DNA from: Apostichopus californicus
Taxonomy: Eukaryota > Echinodermata > Holothuroidea > Aspidochirotida > Stichopodidae
NCBI GenBank assembly: GCA_020650975.1
Contig: JAIPMN010001604.1
Span: 4,582 to 40,982, forward strand
Direction of reading: 5' to 3'
DNA: 36,401 nt
Part shown: piece after piece, positions 31,201-36,401 of the stretch
Numbering within the stretch: the first letter of the stretch is position 1
Layout: every line of letters starts with the position of its first letter
The notes under the pieces: generated by a model
What the model saw: the letters and a program-made list of their open reading frames with translations, nothing else
Told to the model about the DNA's origin: nothing
Database searches by the model: none
Made by a program: the position numbers and the translations under genes

Positions 31201-34200
31201 ATTTATTGTACTCCTTTGATAGGAAAATTCAGTTTTGTTTTTTTTCTTTTTCTTTTTCTTTTTTCAATTTCACAAGCTAATATCTTCAGAGTAAAAAGTA
31301 AACATCAAGTTAAATGAACTGGTAGAAAAACTTGCTTTTACAAAGACTGAGATAGGAATAAATAGGGAACAATCATGGCAATATGACTACTTCAATCATC
31401 TTTACATTAAGGATGGAAAATATTTCATAAAACGATATCGTTTACCCACTGTGAAAATTTACCATTTTATAATGTTAAGGTAACTACAAGATATGACTTA
31501 ATGAAAACAATATTTCAAAATACATATTAGTGCAGCATTTGGATTTATATTGGTCAACATTTTATGTTGATCAAAGTTTAACTCAGATGAAATGTAGCTC
31601 AATGGCATAATATGATTGTTATTACCTTGAGGGCCACAATACTCAGCCCCATGCTAGGGCTGGAGCCTTTGTCCAAGTCTATAATTACTACATCTGGTTC
31701 TCTTTTCTCCGGTGGTGGCATAGCATCGGCTTTGACTTGAGGCTGGGCAAAAAACAGAAGGAATATTGAGAATGAAGCAATTGATGAAAGAGACTACATC
31801 TCTAGGTAAAATCTGCACAGGGATTAATTTTGTGTTCAAACTTTGTGTCACAATTTTTAAGTCTATGAATTTTGTGTCTTATAATGTACGATAGTTTCTG
31901 AGTACAAACCTGCTATACATTTTTGCATTTGTTTAGCAATTTGTTCATATTATGTAGCATTATATAATGCGATACTGCATGTATTATTCCCTGATGTGTA
32001 AGATTCTGGTTTTGTTCTTTGGTATGCAATAGGGCAAATGCAGACTACAGCCACACAGAACCAATTCAATGCCTGCCAGGCAAGAGTCTCGGTAGGAGAA
32101 GTAACTTAAAAGGAGCTTGTTCCAATTTAAATATTAACATAAAAAGAACCATATTTCTCTTCCTGTTAGATTAACTCAAGTTACTATACTCATTAAATGC
32201 TTCAATGTAATTCTTCTTGCCACTGACAAGTAACAATTAGCAGATTCTTAGCCTTACTAGTTAATGGATGTAGAACAACTTCGGTCCAAATGATGCTAAA
32301 ATGCAAAGTAAGCTAGGCTAGATACCTCTGCTATGACAGTGTGGTAGGCCAATGCATTAACTTTGCAAGGCAACAGACTTTACATACTAAACTCACAGAA
32401 ATCTCTGTAATGTGTTTTTCATTAACTAAATATTGATTTCTCTTTTATCCTTTTGTGAGTTGGTCAGTAATTATTGCCAGTTCTCTCTATCTCTTACAGA
32501 TAACCTGCGAAGATTTACTATAGTATCAGCCTAAAAGGCAGTTACTTTAATCATGGTAAACAGCCACAAGTGCATGTTGAAAAATGCAAATGGAATACAT
32601 ACATATATCAATTACGCTGCAAAGCAGATTGCTACCCCATTTAGGGGTTTAGCACATTTTAGATTTTTTTTACCATTTTTCAGTTTTAGCTCATTTTAGA
32701 TTTTTACCATTTTTAACTGAATTTTTCCTCCCAAAAATGTATTCGTCAGCAAAAACAAGCTTTTTAAAAGTTGATCGCCTTCTTTGTTCTTAAGTTATGA
32801 GGTACTGATCATCCCCTTATTCTCTTTCCACACAGACCACACAAGCTATAAAAGAAACAAGAGCAGTTTTCCTTCTAACAAATCGTATATACTCACCATC
32901 GGTTTCCCTGTTTCATTATTTATAGCTGGAGGTGGGGACTTTGGTTCAACAGGGCTCTCTGGGATCGGCTCAGGGGTTGGAGGGCGAGCATGCATGTAAA
33001 TGGTCCAAGTTCCTATGGCCATTGCATTCACACTGAAGCGAACCATCCCTGAAATTAAAAGACAATTTTAATTATTTTTATTTGACGTGGAATAAGTTCT
33101 GCACAAAACTGATGTTTCTGAGACAGTTTTGATCAAGACTCGCAGAGCATTGTAAAATATATCTATGATATAAATAAAGTTCATATTTTTACAACATGAT
33201 TATATTGAACACCAATACTCCAGTTGAACTTAAGTTAAAATAAGGGAGTACTTGGTCTGGCCTTACCTGATCGAACCAAAGGATCCAGAAACTCTGGCAA
33301 TCCATTCGGAATGTCCTTCACAATATCACTAGAATAACCGTCCTCTGCGATTATGATAGGAATTCGCAACTCTGGGTCTTCTTCACGTACCAGAGGGCGC
33401 CCTATATTCACATCAGCTTCATCATTGGACTTCCTGTGAATAGCTACCATCTGCATCAAAGAAATATATACAAAATCAAATTTTGTAAATGATTTGCAAA
33501 GAAAAGGGTTAACTAATGAAAAGAGAATTAACAGTTTGTTTACTGTTTCGTCTGTAAACTTAATTTACCAGTTCAACATATCAAACACTTGTTACATATA
33601 AGCAAAAAACAAATTCTAACTAAGTGATTTCTTATTCTAATTGATTGGCCTGATCTTTTTACTTTTCCTGGTGTATTTCATATGACCGCAACATAACAGA
33701 GAAAAAAACCAATTCATCCTAATATCCTACTTTAGAGGATGGCCAGAATAACTCTTCAATCTTAATATTTAAAAATAAAATCCCAGACTAATTGTCAAAA
33801 ACTCATGATTTGGGGTTCTTTCCAAAGAGAGGGAGGATTATTTTCTGACCTCTGTTATGATTTCTCTGGGGATCTGAGTTTCTCCTGGTCCATGTTGGTA
33901 CATCTCCAAAAGGGTTCCAAGCTGTCGAGAGTTGAGTCTCGCCGCCTGACTACACGCTGCCTCTAGCGTAGCTCTAGATGTCTTTTCCATAGCAAACAGT
34001 TTGATGGCCTACGAATAAATTTAAGACAAAAGACAAAGGAATAGATTGAAAGGTCAAATGAGTCTATCCAAACTTCAGACCTCTGTTTCAGGAAAGACCA
34101 AAACAGAAGGCATTACTACCATGTAACCATTTAACATCGCTATGGACCGATTCTAGGGACGTAAATAATTCTCTAAAAGAATTCCAAAAAAGCTAACACA

Positions 34201-35809
34201 CCCCAGAATTTAAAGATCTGACTTATTGGCTCCAATAATAGCACACTATAGCTAGGAAAGTTTTGTGATTACATAATCGACCTGCCACTGTCGTAAATCG
34301 ACTTCAGACTGTACAGTTAGCCTGCATAGCATCTTAACACCATTAGGCTCTTTGTGTAAACAATGTGTGGAAATATGTTCATATCTACAGTGTATCTAGT
34401 AATACAGCGTTCACACAAAGACCCTCATACAAGAAGAAATATGTGGCAGGCATTGCAGGCTAATTGGTAAAAAGAGGTCATTTTACGACAAAGGCAGGTC
34501 CATAACGTAATCTCAAGAAACTTTTCCACGATAGTGTGCTATAGTTGGTGACTATACAGCAGACCTTTAAAAGGTTCTACTCACTTGATGAACTTTAGAG
34601 AGATGGGCATTAGCTGCCAGCTCCAAGCCTTGCTTCTCCGCCCACTCAAACACCCTCTCTATTCTCCGTTGTAGCCTCTCGCCCCAGGCTTTGGTGCAGA
34701 GCTTAGGATGGGGAGGAGGAGCAAAGAAACGGTTAAAGAGGAACACGTTGACGAAGTGGAAGATCTGAGAGAAGAGCTGGATGGTGAGGGCGGCGTTGAC
34801 TCTGCACCTACGGAGCAACGTCATCACCGACGAAAGAATGTGGAGGACCTCACCTGAAAAGGATTGAAATTCAGAAGGATGAATTAAAAGGATGAATTAG
34901 GAGTGTTAGCTCAGTGGTTAACGCCCATGCCTTCCAATCATAAGGTCCCCGGTTCGAGTCACTCCAAGATTAATGTATGTCGTCCAGTTACAGAGTTGTT
35001 GACAATTGACAATTCATAATCATGGACATTAAATATGAATGTAAGAGACTGACTTCTGTCAGCTTGCGGCTTTGATAAGCCAATGAGGCTTCTTCGCGAG
35101 TTCCTGCTTGCAGGAGGATCTAAAATGCATACAATACATACATACATACAAAACAGGATGAATTAAGACTCCTTTTTTCTGATTTATAAGTGATAGTCTC
35201 ATCAAGCCTTTAACATCAAGCATCAAAAATGGCAAGCACAATTAATTCACACAAAAACTATTGTGTGTAATTTATTCAAAATCATTTAAACACCCCGCGG
35301 TAATTACTTGTTCGTATATTACTTACTAACTGTGACCTTTCCTCGTCTCTGGTTCCTGGTCGGTGGTGACATCCACCTCTCATTGTCCTTCGCTTTCACT
35401 TGCTCATCTGAAGCAAAGGGGGAAAAAGTCAAATTAACATAACAATCAGCTATTGTTTACAAGCAAAGGTGCAAATAAGCACTATTTGTTTTACTCCCAG
35501 ATTAAATGCTAACCGATTCATTCAACATTTCACAATTTTTTACTTTCTCAAATTATGTAAAAGAAAATCCATCTCAGATTCGTGACAATTTACTTTCTTA
35601 AGTAAACCTATCTAAGTAGTATCAATTAACAAATATCCAACTTGTTTAACATGTTCCGTTAGTTACCAGCCAAACCCTAGGATGGGTGATAAAATGTGGT
35701 TGTAAACTTACCCTCCTCAAAATCCCTATCAATGTCAGCTTCACCACTTGGATCAAAGAAAGCGCCCAGCGTCACATTGAGCTCAAATCGAATTCGTCTC
35801 ACCAAGTGT
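25574..35809 (-). CDS. AFDN: Afadin, 3' part (13 exons, C-terminal 1451 residues)
   Basis: Adherens-junction scaffold that binds nectins through its PDZ domain and F-actin through its C-terminal part (Drosophila canoe). Exons in order: 35809-35712, 35407-35327, 34853-34585, 34008-33850, 33450-33267, 33048-32897, 31742-31626, 31142-31077, 30792-30719, 30315-30197, 29554-29336, 28927-28822, 28286-25574. All phases close. Residues 1 to about 260 are DIL, with LLRRCRVNAALTIQLFSQ identical to human. GTWTIY follows. Residues about 330-420 are PDZ, with MGLSIV as the carboxylate-binding loop. Then come QQGAIFHGLA..QPSPPMQR, a Pro/Gly-rich region with a 9-residue repeat, PPPPP runs, and charged helices with EERLRKLQVEVEFQKRVQES as in human. 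LTFREKMKAFSEDG near the end matches human LTFKERQRLFSQG. The RA1, RA2 and FHA exons lie outside. Confidence 0.95.
27611..27799 (-). repeat. Coding 27-bp minisatellite in afadin (GPPGPARMN)
   Basis: Seven head-to-tail 27-bp units. The five central ones are almost identical and encode NGPPGPARM; the edge units are diverged. Because 27 is divisible by three, gain or loss of units keeps frame. Confidence 0.95.
28533..28680. repeat. ~20-bp tandem repeat in AFDN intron
   Basis: About seven units of TGATTGTTTACCAATGTTT, diverged. It contains many ATTG/CAAT boxes by composition only. Confidence 0.85.
28822..28927 (-). CDS. AFDN: AFDN exon: polar linker
   Basis: Acceptor ccgtag|cc, donor gaaag|gtgag. 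34 codons, AEDRAATLPNNQRYSHFEP.., low complexity; supported by splice sites and phase. Confidence 0.75.
29336..29554 (-). CDS. AFDN: AFDN exon: Ser/Arg-rich linker
   Basis: Acceptor ttaaaag|ct after a long pyrimidine tract, donor ctcg|gtaag. 72 codons ending DKARSSPNL; human has HRSSPNV at this place. Confidence 0.85.
30197..30315 (-). CDS. AFDN: AFDN exon: PDZ end, QQGAIFHGLA
   Basis: Acceptor ccttcag|a, donor agag|gtaaga. VVRLTIAQQGAIFHGLAGIL then SQPSPPMQR, as in human. Confidence 0.94.
30719..30792 (-). CDS. AFDN: AFDN exon: PDZ, GDQILEVDG
   Basis: Acceptor gtacag|gat, donor ga|gtatgt. DGRIKAGDQILEVDGNNIVG matches human DGRLAAGDQLLSVDGRSLVG. Confidence 0.93.
31077..31142 (-). CDS. AFDN: AFDN exon: PDZ middle
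   Basis: Acceptor ttatag|gcc, donor aag|gtaaat. APTQEQMSIYVKAVVPGGAG, like human LGIYVKSVVKGGAA. Confidence 0.92.
31626..31742 (-). CDS. AFDN: AFDN exon: PDZ start
   Basis: Acceptor tgcccag|cct, donor aag|gtaat. Ends SSPSMGLSIVALK, with the PDZ ligand-binding loop. Confidence 0.92.
32897..33048 (-). CDS. AFDN: AFDN exon: GTWTIY and Pro-rich linker
   Basis: Acceptor atttcag|gg, donor atg|gtgagt. GTWTIY matches human; a Pro/Glu-rich stretch (RPPTPEPIPESPVEPKSPPP) follows. Confidence 0.9.
33267..33450 (-). CDS. AFDN: AFDN exon: DIL end, EDGYSSDIV
   Basis: Acceptor gatgcag|atg, donor tcag|gtaagg. EDPELRIPIIIAEDGYSSDI then IPNGLPEFLDPL, as in human. Confidence 0.94.
33850..34008 (-). CDS. AFDN: AFDN exon: DIL, LNSRQLGTLLEMY
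   Basis: Acceptor ttcgtag|gcc, donor gag|gtcaga. 53 codons; LNSRQLGTLLEMY aligns with human LNSLQLQALLQNY. Confidence 0.92.
34224..34557. repeat. Large imperfect palindrome (foldback element) in AFDN intron
   Basis: The arm 34224-34361 pairs with 34409-34557, leaving a loop of about 47 bp. Shared blocks in order include ATAGCACACTAT, GATTAC, GACCTGCC, TGTCGTAAA, TTAGCCTGCA and CTTTGTGT. By eye arm identity is roughly 70-75%. It ends about 27 bp from the donor of exon 34853-34585. Confidence 0.82.
34585..34853 (-). CDS. AFDN: AFDN exon: DIL core
   Basis: Acceptor ttttcag|gt, donor caa|gtgagt. Reads SEVLHILSS.., LLRRCRVNAALTIQLFSQ and EWAEKQGLELAANAHLSK, near-identical to human. Confidence 0.95.
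34900..35154 (+). mobile_element. tRNA-derived SINE in AFDN intron, 255 bp
   Basis: Starts GGAGTGTTAGCTCAGTGG (A box) and has the B box GGTTCGAGTCA. It ends in a (CATA)n-like tail and is flanked by the 11-bp direct repeat AGGATGAATTA (34889-34899 and 35155-35165). It lies 46 bp from afadin exon 34853-34585, opposite to the gene. Confidence 0.88.
35327..35407 (-). CDS. AFDN: AFDN exon: DIL linker
   Basis: Acceptor cttcag|at, donor gtta|gtaagt. Reads DEQVKAKDNERWMSPPTR.., a poorly conserved insert within DIL. Confidence 0.8.
35712..35809 (-). CDS. AFDN: AFDN exon: DIL, HLVRRIRFEL
   Basis: Acceptor ctcttcag|a, donor gagg|gtaag. Reads HLVRRIRFELNVTLGAFFD.., like human YLVHCLQSEL. The other two frames have stops. 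Confidence 0.85.
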
Positions 35810-35836
35810 CTGAAGAGAATAATAATAATATGTCAG

Positions 35837-36221
35837 CAGTGGCGGAGCTAGGGGTATTGATCAGGGGGGGGGACGAGAATGGTCTGTAGGGGCGCTTTCG
35901 ACACTATCTAAGCGGAGCGCCACCACAGGTAGCGTGGAGCGTACAGAAATTTTTTGAGTAAAGATACTCCCTAGATCGCCGGAAATGACCCTTTCCGGGC
36001 CTTGCTAATTTTCAGATAAACGAAGAATAAATAGGTGTCATCGCCATTTTGTCAGAAAATTACACCAACAAAATGTAACAAATGTCAATAGGTATTTGAG
36101 AGCGCAATAAAAAAGTCAATAATCGCGAATAAGTAAAAAGCTGAAAAGGGCGCCAGCAGTCCATTTGAGTCCGTCAGGGGGGGCATCCGCCCCCACTGAC
36201 TGTATGGACGCTCCGCCACTG
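35837..36221. mobile_element. Non-autonomous hAT element (MITE-like), 385 bp
   Basis: Begins CAGTGGCGGAGC and ends with its exact reverse complement, GCTCCGCCACTG. It is flanked by the 8-bp direct repeat TATGTCAG at 35829-35836 and 36222-36229. An 8-bp target duplication and CAGNG ends fit the hAT superfamily. There is no transposase frame inside. It lies in an afadin intron, 27 bp before exon 35809-35712. Confidence 0.88.
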
Positions 36222-36401
36222 TATGTCAGAACATTAAAGAGACCAGCCCTTCTAATCTACTTTGGTTTCCAATTGGTTTTGCTTCCCTTTCTTTGTTGTT
36301 GTAATGTACCAAACCTACAGATATATTTTGTAAAAATGAGAGACCAATTGATCAAGGTAAGACACTCTCCAAGCTTTTCTCACCAACTACTGCTAATTAT
36401 G

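Larger units (their letters stand above)
31143..33849. other. AFDN introns in the PDZ/DIL part
   Basis: Introns 31143-31625, 31743-32896, 33049-33266 and 33451-33849 hold no recognised element. T-rich stretches occur at 31234-31265, and a short duplication (TTTTAGATTTTTTACCATTT-like) near 32655-32715. Confidence 0.45.

Overview
The window looks like nuclear DNA of an animal. It is AT-rich and intron-dense, with canonical GT..AG introns, tRNA-derived SINEs, DNA transposons and many mini- and microsatellites. The three recognised genes give their best remembered matches to deuterostome orthologues. Together with the repeat style, this suggests a marine deuterostome, most likely an echinoderm (a sea cucumber would fit). 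That placement is inference; no species marker was seen.

Three protein-coding genes fill the window. (1) Positions 1784-8394, + strand: the last four coding exons of a uronyl/heparan 2-O-sulfotransferase closest to UST. Its 5' part lies beyond the left edge. (2) Positions 22734-9119, - strand: a complete 13-exon PPIL4 gene, encoding a nuclear cyclophilin-like protein with an RRM and a long charged RS-type tail; the model gives 596 residues. UST and PPIL4 converge tail to tail with about 720 bp between stop codons. (3) Positions 35809-25574, - strand: the last 13 exons (1451 residues) of afadin (AFDN), covering part of the DIL domain, the PDZ domain, a proline-rich region and the long charged helices. 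The RA and FHA exons lie beyond the right edge. AFDN and PPIL4 are head to tail. Every intron phase was checked, and all three coding sums close in frame. In human the same three genes lie on chromosome 6q25-q27, so this looks like old conserved linkage.

Mobile and repeated DNA sits in introns. There is a non-autonomous hAT element (35837-36221) with an 8-bp target duplication, and a MULE-type element (21486-22328) with multi-copy terminal arrays around a transposase fragment. There are two tRNA-derived SINEs (19019-19345 on -, 34900-35154 on +) and a 290-bp insertion with 13-bp direct repeats (7291-7580). A foldback palindrome of about 334 bp lies at 34224-34557. Several minisatellites are present: 30 bp at 2427-2958, about 43 bp at 11021-11815, and a coding 27-bp repeat in afadin at 27611-27799. 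Three of the insertions lie within 20-50 bp upstream of a 3' splice site.

No bacterial, CRISPR, viral or operon-like system was found. The less ordinary items are the palindrome beside an afadin exon, the MULE terminal arrays, the duplicated UST stop-codon segment, a coupled alternative-splicing possibility in PPIL4, and a possible 82-residue microprotein gene divergent from PPIL4.
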